A stretch of 64,000 nt of DNA from Litomosoides sigmodontis (taxonomy: Eukaryota; Nematoda; Chromadorea; Rhabditida; Onchocercidae): positions 9,529,398 through 9,593,397 of the forward strand of contig OY718808.1 in the NCBI GenBank assembly GCA_963070105.1, given 5' to 3'. A program made the position numbers and the translations under genes. The notes under the pieces were generated by a model. That model was not told the DNA's origin. It searched no databases and saw only the letters and a list, made by a program, of their open reading frames with translations. This document shows, piece after piece, positions 54,101 through 64,000 of this stretch. Numbering within the stretch: the stretch's first letter is position 1; each line of letters opens with the position of its first letter.

Positions 54101-56513
54101 AACTAATCATAAATACGGAAGAGAGACGGAAAGGTCTGAAAAAACTGACGTTGTTGCGGGTTGATGCTATAATGCATGAATCAAGAAATCATGAGGAGGG
54201 GGAAATGAGTGATATTCTCACGTTTAAAACGCGAAACGTACCGGAATGGTCGGTTCACTCTCTACAATCTCATCCGATATTGCACTATTTTTGCATTGTT
54301 CGTAATTTTGCAGCTCTGCCTTAAATTTAATAAAGTTCTAAAAGAAGAAATGATAACAATTGACATTTCAAATAAACTCACCTTATATTACACAAAAAAA
54401 TTAAATTTTTTTGAAAAGGACGGTATTTATATTTAAAAAAATTAGAGCGAAATAAAAGAGAAAAAAGGTTTGGTCAGTTAGGACAGTCACTAATTCGCTT
54501 GTTTTATGCGTAATAAAAGAAGCTAACGCATAAGCGGAGCAAAATAATTAGTAAAAGAGTAATAAAACGAAAGTGGTTGGCGGAAGATTACAAAAGTTTG
54601 ATTTGAGCGCACGCACTTACTAATAAATCGTATTTTTGTAGATTAAGTTCTTGAAGCAAATTTTCTCCACCATTTCTTTCGTCACTTTCTTTCTTATCAA
54701 TTGTAAAACCGTGAACTGTGAATGAAGCGGTTTAGTTGCTATTCTCTCTTTGAGTGAATGGCCACTAACGGTAGTTAAATGAGAAAATTTTCCACTGACT
54801 ACAAATTTCATATAAATTTTATTGCAATTGAAAATAGCCTTTACGCAAGAAAATAGGACTCTCAAAAGAAAGGACGGTCCTCTAACGTGGTGCGCTGCTG
54901 TGCAGAAAGTATCAAATGAGCAAACCATTTCCATCCGTGGAAACAATAACCAACTGACCACCAGCAATAAAAGTGGCCGCAATTCGACTACTAACTGATT
55001 CTTTTAGCAGTACCGCACCTGTTGCTGGAACTCTCATGTCCACCTGTAACATTCGTCCATTCTTGCCAACTTCTCGGAATGACTCTTTAAAACTTTCCCC
55101 ATTTAAAACTTTACTTAAAACAAGTAAATACTTGTCAGCAGTTGCATAAATTTCAAATAATGCAACTGATTGCTTGCTTACCTTGCCATGAATCCATGTG
55201 CATACCAAAGCGGTGGGATCCGGAAACCGCCTTAATGCTATTGCTTGACTCTTGCTTTTTATCCTCCATAAACGTGTATTCCCGCCGTAAGCTCCTAATG
55301 TACCATTCATCAAGCTGTATGCAAAAATGCCATCACCCAAATCACATAAGCCTGTTACGGCATCTGTTTCGGTAATTTCATAAAGCAACAAATCATTTTT
55401 GAATATACGAATATCAAAATTCTCTGAGCCAACAATAAGCTGAAAAAATCGGAGAGTTTAGGAAGTGCATGCATTCAAAACGATAGACAAAAATTTTTTC
55501 CATTTACTTTACAATTAAAACTTTTCAAATTGAAACTTTCAAATGTTTCCTGCCCAACTTCGTTTTCCCACGCTGCTTCTCTGTCCTTTCGATAAGTGGG
55601 AAAAGTAGAGAAGAGGACTAATTTCCCTACCTCATTAATGCCATCATTATCGATGTCTGATAAGCAGAGTGATAAGACATTGTCACCAGTTACAGTCCAG
55701 AAGGCATCTTTGCCCTCCACATCCAAGCCCCAAACAGCACAATTACCGCCACAAAGGATAACTTTTTCATGTGCATTAAATTTCCCCACCTGAAATTATT
55801 ATATTTTAATAAGACTCGAAAGATATGGATGTCGTAGTTAAGAAAGCATCGCTTATGAAAATTTGCCAGGTTTCCTTCAATTAGCTTATCATTTAAGCAA
55901 AGCAATGACACGTTGTTTCGTTCAACCTGTCCAAGTTGAAATGCGTTAGTTGTGAATATTCACGCATGTTCACGCACGCATTCGAGAGCATTTCGATGCT
56001 CCCTCATCCAAAACTTCTTCTATACGAAAAACACGTGAATCAATACCTCTATGCAATTCACACCATCAATAATCTCACGTTGAATTAACGTTGCATTGTT
56101 GTAAGCATCGTAAATTAATATGCCGCATGCTGTGCCAACGATAATCACGTCATACCTATCACGCAACGTTGTCACTTCTAAAGCTCGAATTTTTTCGTTT
56201 ATATTAAGGACAGTATCGCTGTCATGAATTATAACCTGAAATAAAAAACCGTTTGAGCGAAAAAAGGCTAGCAGCTATACGATGGCACATTTACGCTACG
56301 TGAGGTTTCCATAAATAGCGTTGAAATTGCATTTTCAAGGAAGTTGCATTCAAGCAAATTTTTACGCAAATGAACTTAACCAACTTTATTTGTTGTTGTT
56401 GCGATAATAAGCTGTAATTGCCCTGAATCATCGATTGTCCCAAATCGTGCACATCCAGGCACGACGTCATGGCATATTCCATAGGTAAATTCTGATCGAA
56501 GACTTAGCATCAT
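51154..56513 (-). CDS. bbs-2: Bardet-Biedl syndrome 2 protein homologue (BBSome subunit)
   Basis: Fifteen minus-strand exons fit in phase: 56385-56513, 56047-56235, 55631-55789, 55182-55439, 54926-55043, 54621-54715, 54242-54337, 53741-53889, 53510-53614, 53146-53275, 52911-53051, 52153-52290, 51746-51858, 51427-51575 and 51154-51251 (TGA). They give 688 residues, against 721 in human. Family stretches run along the whole length: [13 protein letters not shown] and FWTVTGDNV in the N-terminal beta-propeller, [23 protein letters not shown] and LHIKAFVGY in the middle, and [13 protein letters not shown] and SACRNAI near the C-terminus. BBS2 is a core subunit of the BBSome, the coat that moves membrane cargo on intraflagellar-transport trains. 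In nematodes it acts in ciliated sensory neurons. The first of two adjacent ATGs is taken as the start. The 138-bp intron at 55044-55181 stays open in frame, so gene callers may read through it. Confidence 0.97.
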
Positions 56514-57885
56514 ACATTAAACGTTACCAGGTAGACCTGAGAGAAAACGTTTCGCAACGTTCGTTGTCAGGGGCAACCGACAGAAGTCAAACGTGGCAAC
56601 AACTTCTAGAAGCATCGTGTAAATTCAATGGTTTGCTATAAGCGATTGACTACTACTTCTTAATATGCAATCAATTAGGTTTAACAATTAACAAGAATTC
56701 ATTTGCATGTGAGCTTCACAGAAAAGGAATTTGCATGAACGGTAAAGTATTGGAAATTGAAATCGGCCAGAACATCTAAGCGAAATAAATTATTTTACGT
56801 AATTTCAGGGAAAAGACTCGTCAGAATTATCAATGTCAAAAGTAAGTAGGCGATAGATAACGAGATAAAGCTGAAAATTGTTTACTTCTATTCGTCTTCC
56901 AATTAAATAGCCTAATTAGAACAGCTTCACGAAAGCTCCAAGAAATGATAGGTAACGAAAAATGTCTTGAAGATGATTCAGATGGAATGAATAATCTGAT
57001 GGATACAATTAATTCAAATTTGACAATCATGGCAAGTGTAATTAAAAATCACTTATTTCCTTTTTCTTCTTCCGGCCAAATGAGCAGATTAGAATTTTGA
57101 AAAAATAGTTCAAAAGCGAACAGAAATGAATAATTTCAGTTAATTTCAGAAAGCGCACACAATTAATGAGCACCGCAAGAGTCATTAACTCTAAGACAAG
57201 CCGTGCAATGCGACCGAAGTTTCCTCTTTAAAATTCACATGAGAGCAGCGAAAAGCCCTATTAATGTCCGATCTATGAGAAACGTTTCATGCACTCGCCG
57301 CACTTAAATTCTCATACAAAGCCTGATCATACAACGGAGAAACGTCAGAAGCAGAAGCCTTATCTGTTCCAGAAGGACCAGTTGAATAATCGACATTAAA
57401 GTTTGTAACTGTGAAATTTACGGCTAAGTTTAGCCACCACTCAACCATATACTGAAGGAAGGAAGTAGCTTAGCGGATTTTGAAGCCATTCTGCCATTTC
57501 CAGTAACCAAAGTATTTCACCAATTTAGCACGAATTTTTGTTGCTTCTTTTAGCTTGCCGCTCTCCGCCCCTGCTGCTATTCCTTACTTTAATGTTTCAA
57601 TCACTTGCCAGCACATTGATGACTGAGCATGAAAGGTTCTCCTCGAGAACGTTCCTTTGGATGCCGCCTCGGCTTAGGAGCACCATGTGCCGCACGTCTC
57701 ATTGAAAGCTTTGAATATCATTCAAGCCGATGCTTCCATTGAATTGAACGTTGATTTTGCACAGTAATTTCCTTCAACACTGTGTTACGCACGTGTTGAG
57801 TTAGTGATGGGTTTATGGTCTGCCCGAACAGTTTGCGTGGTTGAAAGTTGTTGTTGCGGATGACTTAGGTTTCGTAATTTCGCGT

Positions 57886-57960
57886 ATGGTACCAATCAAA
57901 CTGTTTTTTCGGAAGCTGCGGGGAGAGAGTGCAGCTCAATCTTCAGCGAAGAACGGAAAG
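57886..57960 (+). CDS. Possible upstream exon with a perfect splice donor
   Basis: An ATG at 57886 opens a 25-codon frame (MVPIKLFFRKLRGES...) that runs into GTAAGTG, a consensus donor. Its phase would allow joining to the kinase exon near 59095, but the only acceptor there (GCATAG) has a poor upstream tract. It could be a 5' exon of the kinase gene, part of another transcript, or chance. Confidence 0.3.
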
Positions 57961-57962
57961 GT

Positions 57963-58137
57963 AAGTGAAAGAAAAATTACTGTGTTACATACAATTCCTA
58001 TTAATGAATATTTAACGCCCACTCATTTCACTCGACCCATTCAATCCACGTGTACATGCAGGCATGCACGTGAATGATAAGGCAAGTCTCACGCGAGACC
58101 GCTATGTAAAACCGTGCTCACTCGCTCCATCGCATTA
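57963..58137. repeat. Copy A of a ~180-bp diverged direct repeat with palindromes
   Basis: Matches 62127-62307 in the same orientation, at roughly 85% by eye. It contains two CACGTG boxes about 14 bp apart and a GTCTC/GAGAC hairpin with an ACGC loop. The palindromes are kept in both copies. Confidence 0.88.
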
Positions 58138-59097
58138 ACGTGAAATGTAAATTTATCAGTCGTATTATAACATTTACCAACATTCCTTAAAGTTAAATTT
58201 TACTTGTTTTTTATAAAACGGCACCTGTAGTTTGCAAATCAAAGTGACGAAAACTAAAATCAAAAATTTCTGTAATTATGCACAAATAATTTTTCACACA
58301 CTCTCAGTAGAATAACTGTTCAATGGAGCAAAGATTTAGTTTTCATTTATGCAAATTTCACGTCATGCGACCTGTAAAACTTGCCACCATGAATTATTAT
58401 TCGATAGAAATGATCGCAACACTGTTGTAAATCTAAATTGCGGTAAAATTTAGCATTGAATTTGGAGCTTTAGGATTGCGCCTTCAACAGAAATGCAAAA
58501 TTACTGGATAGCATTAAAATTTAATATTAAAAATCGATTAAAGAACCAATCTTTCATCAGTTTCCAGTCGAATTTACAAGAGATAAATTGAGAGATAAAA
58601 CTAAGCAATGGACAAGTGAAAATGTAATTTTGGTCACCGCAACGCCTAAATGACATAACATATTAGTCCCACCGTTAGCCAATAATGACCACGACACATG
58701 CAATTTTCGAAACATAAAATTTGATTGAATGAGCACGAAAATTACATACTCACAGTTGGCCTCTTTCTACCACTTTATTTTAAGCAAAAAGTGAAAGTGT
58801 AACACGATGGATCATTTTAATAATTTTACTTCTGTTTGAACGGTCGCTAGACTAAATCTTCCGTGGCATTTGATGGTTGGCAGTTAATTCCGCTAAAATA
58901 AATGTGAATGAAATGAAGTTTTTAATTTTAAAAAGCAAATCAGTGAGAAAATTATGTGATAATTGTTATCATTTTGAGAATGTATTACATTGCAAACTTC
59001 TGTGCTCTGTCTAATTTTTTGAAAACATGCTAAGAGTTCACGAAATGATGAATGAGATAACAAAATATTTAAGCCAAAGGAAAGGGATGCATAGAAA

Positions 59098-61345
59098 ATG
59101 GCAATAGAATCAGAATCTGACGATTCTGAAACTGCCACCTCAAAAGTGACAATTTTAAAGTCTTTACTAGAAAAAAGGATTCATTACAAGCAAATTATAG
59201 GTTTGCATTTCGGTGATTACTTACTTCGCTGATTATACAATCTAAAAATTCAGCTCGAAAATCTTTGTCATGAAATTTTGCAATCCTTTTTCAAGTCAAT
59301 TGAAGTGAATTTCAAACAGCCAGTAAGAAATTGGGAAGAAAATTTGAAATTCAAACTGTAACTTAGCAAGGCACAATATTAGGATGAATAAAAGGCCGTC
59401 GACCCTTTTAGTCTACAAAAAATGTCACCGAGGAACAGAGTGTACTAGTAAAACAGGTGCCCCATGGTCAGTTTCGAACATCTTTCAGGTAAAGGAACAT
59501 TTTCATCAGTTAGATGTGCATGGCACGATGAAATGAAAAAGCATGTCGCACTTAAAATTGTCGACACGAGGTGGGTCAGTCGCATTGACCTTTTTAACTG
59601 ATTGAATTTTTTTCGTCACCTTAAATGCTTTCATCCGACTAGCAAAGACGCTTTTAGCTCAAATTCTGATTTTATCGTACGCTTTCTGCCACGCGAAAAA
59701 ATTATTGTCCAACAACTTAACCACGCAAACATTGTAAAAAATTTTGAAGTTGGTCATTTCATTAATCAAATTAATTCTACAACGATAACTATAATAACAA
59801 TAATAATGACGATGATAATAATAATAACAGCAGCAACATCGATAACAATAATAGTAATAATAATATTGATAGCACCAATAATAATAATAATCCATATTTT
59901 TGGCAGTTTTAATTAACCGCAAAAATAAAACAGTGATGAAAATTTGATTTTGATTAACAAGAAGTGGAGCACTAATCAGAATGTAAGCGTTTTGTGATTT
60001 AAATTCTTCCGGAACAATGAAATCAAAAGTAAATTGAGCGATAAAACTGGAACTAAGCTGAGAGCTAATCAGTGACATTATCAGATCATAAATGAGGGAC
60101 CGTTCGTGTGCTTCGTTCAAGAATACGCCATGCACGGTGACCTTTTACAAAAAATCAAAAGAAATGACCGAATCGACGAGGAAGAGAGTCGGTTCTATTT
60201 TCGACAACTGATTGAAGCACTTTCGGTACTTGAATGTTCTAATGGTTAGCTAATGAGAAGCGTCACTACGTGTGATTCTTTGCTAACTTATAAACAAATT
60301 GAGTCAAAATTGCTTGAGTTGGCAATTACATTGGGACTGTGTAAGCGTGACTGGTAGCACAATTTCACTTTCTTAACGTATGGTACCTTAGTTAACTGCA
60401 TTTGTAGCACAATATTTATATTTAAGTGAAAAGTTTAAATGCAACTGTGTTTTGTTAAATTTCATTTCGTGAAATATTCACTGTTTTCCTCGACCGCTTT
60501 TAATATTGCAGAAGAATTGTTCAATGAAATTGTCAGCGCACATCGCTAATCTCTTAAAATTTCAATCAAACTTTCAGTATTTGAAGTCAATCAATGTAGC
60601 ACATCGCGATATTAAGTGTGAAAACGTATTGCTGGACTACTGTGACAATATCAAACTTAGCGATTTTGGCTTTGCTCGATTCATGAAAGCTGATGAAATG
60701 TCCCATACATTTTGCGGCTCCCGAGCATACGTTGCACCTGAGCTCCTGCGGTATTTCCTTGAATTCAAACTTCCTTCTGATATCATGTAAGAGGTAGAAA
60801 ATTTATGCAGCAATATAAATGGAAGTTTCAATTTGCAAATGTTTCTTGTGACAACTGTACTCAAACACCTAGATCATATCCATACAATGGCTTCCTGGCA
60901 GATATCTGGAGCACCGGCATACTACTGTACGTGATGGTAACCGGATTTATGCCGTATGATGACCGAAATATCAATAAAATGCTCGAGAAGCAATTGCAAC
61001 ATCGGTAATTTAGAGCATATAGCGGTAATTTAGGGCGCAAAACTTTGAAAACAACCAGCTCGAATATTACCTTTCTTCTTCGGCAATTGGCATCAGTGAC
61101 TAATGAATGAGGCATTACATTCATATTCGTTTCCTTCCTAACGTGGACCGTAATGCAGGATTACATTTCCACGTCGTCGTTCTTTGAGCGTTGGAGTGAA
61201 AGAGCTGATCTATGCAATGGTACATCCGGAACCACTGAGGCGACTACCATATCATGAAGTTATCAGATCTTCGTGGCTTGCTGACACGAAGTATGAGCTT
61301 CGTTCTGAACCATTTCCTCAGAAATTCAATAATGGCTCGTCCTGA
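59098..61345 (+). CDS. Testis-specific serine kinase (TSSK)-like protein kinase
   Basis: Seven plus-strand exons fit in phase: 59098-59200, 59489-59570, 59643-59748, 60085-60225, 60578-60750, 60873-61004 and 61159-61345 (TGA). They give 307 residues, the size of short TSSKs. All protein-kinase landmarks are present: Gly loop GKGTFSSV (35-42), the VALK lysine (57), FLPREK in helix C, HRDIKCEN with catalytic Asp 155, DFG (173-175), the activation-loop TFCGSRAYVAPE and DIWSTGILLY. FLPRE, KCEN, TFCGS and MPYDD are characteristic of TSSKs within the CaMK group. The kinase is probably active on Ser/Thr. TSSKs act in late sperm development in mammals; a sperm role here is inference. The ATG at 59098 is chosen because it opens the phase that joins the Gly loop; an extra 5' exon is possible. 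Confidence 0.94.
59780..59897. repeat. Imperfect ATA/ATAACA-type repeat tract in a kinase intron
   Basis: A run of ATA, ACA and GATA units in the intron between exons 59643-59748 and 60085-60225. It generates the repetitive frames seen on both strands here. Confidence 0.85.
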
Positions 61346-62126
61346 GGCGAATCGACGATTAAAATTAACACTTCGAAATTCATCCTCTATACCACTATTC
61401 TGTATAACTATCTTTTGCTTTCAACAACTAAACTAACGCTTATTACTGATCTCTACAATAATTGCAAACTGTTTGGTTGCTGCGCTATTAACAACTTAAC
61501 CAAAATCAATCGAAAAAAATTTTGTGGCTTATCATTCGATATTTTACAACTTAAAATTTCAAGTCATTGGAAAGAGAATTAACATGTTAGTCAAACTTCC
61601 CGGAAGTCAAAAGCGATTAGCTTGCTTAAGCACAATCTTCTTATCTAAGCGGAGAACAAATTAATGACAACGCTGAGCATCAAAGGCAAAAAATCAGGAA
61701 AAACAACTGAAGTCAAAACAATTTGATCATTGGCTGTCAACCGTTAAGAAGGGATTTAACAATCAAAATAAAAAATTTCCCACCCATAACTTTAACTAAG
61801 CATAATTAACACAAATTATATATAAAATTTTGTAAATTTTTTTGCTTCATTTTTTAAAATTTGAATTCAGCTAAAAATTACTCTCATCTTCAAGCTCTTT
61901 CAGAAAATTTTGAAATCAATGTCCGACATCCCTTTAAAACTTTGTTACTAAGGTTTTTAATAGAATGCAAAATATTTTTTTTTTCTAATTTTTAGTTCAG
62001 CCTTTTCTTCGTAGCTTAAATGATCGTTTTTCTCCCTTATCGACAAGGAACTGACATCGCAACACGCAGCAAATTACCTATCGTAAGGTAATTACTGTCT
62101 GCCACTCCGAAGCTGCCAATGCTGCG

Positions 62127-62307
62127 AAGTGAAAGAAAAATCACTGAGTTGCATACAATTCTCATTGATGAATATTTAACGCCCACTCATTTCACTTATC
62201 CCATTCAATTCACGTGGACATGCACATGCAGGCACACACGTGAATGATAAAGCGGGTCTCACGCGAGACCGATATGTAAAGCCGCGCTCGCTCGCTCCAT
62301 CGCATTA
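62127..62307. repeat. Copy B of the ~180-bp diverged direct repeat with palindromes
   Basis: Counterpart of 57963-58137. It carries CACGTG twice and a perfect GGTCTC/GAGACC hairpin with an ACGC loop. The CACGTG boxes are a few bases further apart than in copy A. Confidence 0.88.
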
Positions 62308-62867
62308 GACACGTTTGAACATGTCTTGTTGTTAGGTGCTTGCAAACGAAGACTAAAGACCGCGCTTGTACGTACGTGCATATTCATAACGTTTAAACCG
62401 AAGTTAACTATGGCAAAGTGCGTCGGTGGTTGTCGTACGTGTACATCCTCCCGTCAAGTTTAACTTCTTCGCGTTCTCCTCAGCCGACTTTTAGCGAGTA
62501 TGATGACTACGAATGCGTCGTATCACGTGGGAGCGCTTTCTCTTTCAATTAAACTGCGAACGGGCAGGCAACGTGACTCCTTCCGGAAAACAGTTCAATG
62601 TACTGTCAATCTCGTTGCACTCAAAATTAAGAAGGAATGACGTCCACAAACATCTATCTCATACGCTTCTCTCTCCTCATCTTTCAATCAAACATTGCGA
62701 GTGCCGTAAGTTCATTACAGGTTGAAAGAGAACGTAGCACTGCGTGGACGGAAAAACGTCAACATTTGTATGAGATCAATAATTTCATTTAATCTCTCTT
62801 TTATAGTCGAAATATGCATACCTCGTGAACAAAGAGACGCAATTGCTGTGATGATAGGAGGGAAAGG

Positions 62868-62892
<25 letters not shown>
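62868..62892. repeat. (GA)n microsatellite
   Basis: A GA dinucleotide run, continuing into imperfect purine-rich sequence to about 62915. Confidence 0.93.
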
Positions 62893-62902
<10 letters not shown>

Positions 62903-64000
62903 GGAGAGGGAGAAAAAAAGAACTGTTTTCCGCGATGGGAACGGAATGTGTCCTTCAACTCAACTCACCCAATCACCGGCTATTTTCACCGCAGTCTATT
63001 CCATTTTGAAATATATTTACTGCGAATCTTTAATTTCTTGTTCTTTTTTCTGAAATAAATATAGGCATTTCATATTACAGTGATGTCACTTTTTCAATTT
63101 GCATTAATTACTGTTAAAACTTTCAGCTCTTATGCTAATTGAATCAGTAATCGATCGTAACTTTTCTTTTTCGCTTTTTTTTGTAAGGAATTATTTACGA
63201 GTCCTGTTTATTTTAAAATTGCATAGAGGACAAAAAATGAGGTGATAAGATGGAATGGGAATTAGACCTGAATGAGCGAAACTCAATTAAACGTTATTTT
63301 ACTTAAATTAAATTTAATTGAAACAAAGCTAAATTGAGCTGATCTTGGACAGTGACGCTTTGTTTACATTTCGTCGTATCTTCCTTTTCAGGTTTTTCAA
63401 TTAAAACGTCTTAATTCATGAAATAAATTATTGTATCTTTCAGTTCGAATTGTTTACTGAATTTTGCTTTGTTTATAAGTTGTACACTAAATTGAGATGC
63501 TGTAGGCTGTAAACTTTAAATTATTTCATAAAAAAAATATCTTAGCAGATTCTTTTGATTTCGATGAACAAGGGAAGTATTTGGGGGTTGAATAAATCCG
63601 CAGTAAAAGAAAATGACTGAGACTGACCAGCTCATTATTTTGTAATTTCAGGTGTTGACCTGCGTCATGGAAAAAGACGCAGTCGACCATAAAATTCATG
63701 TTTATAGAAAAATGAAATTAACTTAAACCATGCAAATAGTGCTTCTGTTAGGATGATAAACGTGGAAAGTTATGTTTCGTTCTATTTATGAACTTGATTA
63801 AGCGCCTTTTGAAAACACTTCCTAAAATTATGCACAAAAGGAGAAATAAGGAAACGGTATGTTATGAATTATCAAAAATTCAAACTTATAAATAAGAAAA
63901 TTTCCTGTGAAATTGTTGAAAGTCTCTTTCGATCTTTTTTTTTGTTGGAACTGTCGCTTTAGGATAAGAATTAGTTTCAATTACTAAATGCTCCGCCAAC

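Larger units (their letters stand above)
56514..59097. other. Divergent region between BBS2 and the TSSK-like kinase
   Basis: The two genes start outward from here, so both promoters should be within 2.6 kb. It contains copy A of a palindrome-bearing repeat and an exon-like frame with a strong donor at about 57961. Confidence 0.6.
61346..64000. other. Right flank downstream of the kinase gene; no supported gene
   Basis: The interval holds the kinase 3' end, repeat copy B and a GA microsatellite. Short open frames (for example 62498-62640 and 62722-63009) have no family motif or convincing splice partner. A gene beginning beyond the right edge cannot be excluded. Confidence 0.55.

Noticed and set aside
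62498..62640. 47-codon plus-strand frame starting MMTTNASYHVG
   Set aside because: Short, no recognisable motif and no downstream splice partner; could be chance.

Overview
This window reads as A+T-rich eukaryotic nuclear DNA, most likely from a nematode. Short coding exons are split by many introns with GT donors and acceptors close to TTTCAG. The gene families fit a nematode: PiT phosphate transporters, a calcineurin-B homologous protein, testican, BBS2 and a TSSK-like kinase. Introns are longer than is usual in Caenorhabditis, so a parasitic clade III (spirurid or filarial-like) worm is a reasonable guess, but the sequence alone does not prove it. I assembled the gene models by hand from splice sites, reading-frame phase and family motifs. 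Every model labelled complete stays in frame across all listed exons.

Layout from left to right. (1) The C-terminal part of a PiT/SLC20 phosphate transporter (+, 130-2628) faces tail-to-tail a complete second PiT gene (-, 3820-8152, about 521 aa); six matching exons have identical lengths. (2) A non-coding stretch holds a recent ~650-bp direct duplication (9316-9969 and 10921-11567). (3) A CHP1-type EF-hand protein (-, 12894-15603, 191 aa). (4) About 5 kb with no supported gene. (5) An unfamiliar protein with a scramblase/tubby-like C-terminus (+, about 22126-25546) whose third intron carries an uninterrupted AAT repeat of about 1.3 kb. (6) Four kb without a supported gene. (7) A 23-exon ribosome-binding-protein-1/kinectin-like ER coiled-coil gene (-, 29551-37539, 892 aa). 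(8) An LLPH-type nucleolar protein (+, 40048-41341, 128 aa). (9) A secreted testican-like gene (+, 42498-50800, 317 aa) lacking the Kazal domain, with a small opposite-strand membrane-protein gene nested in its 5.2-kb intron. (10) BBS2 (-, 51154-56513, 688 aa, 15 exons), convergent with testican. (11) A TSSK-like serine/threonine kinase (+, 59098-61345, 307 aa), divergent from BBS2 and bracketed by two diverged copies of a palindrome-containing ~180-bp repeat. (12) A repeat-bearing right flank.

There is no operon-like pathway cluster. The clear relationships are the inverted PiT duplication, the nested gene in testican, and the BBS2/TSSK-like head-to-head pair. No CRISPR array, rRNA, tRNA or virus-like coding region was recognised.
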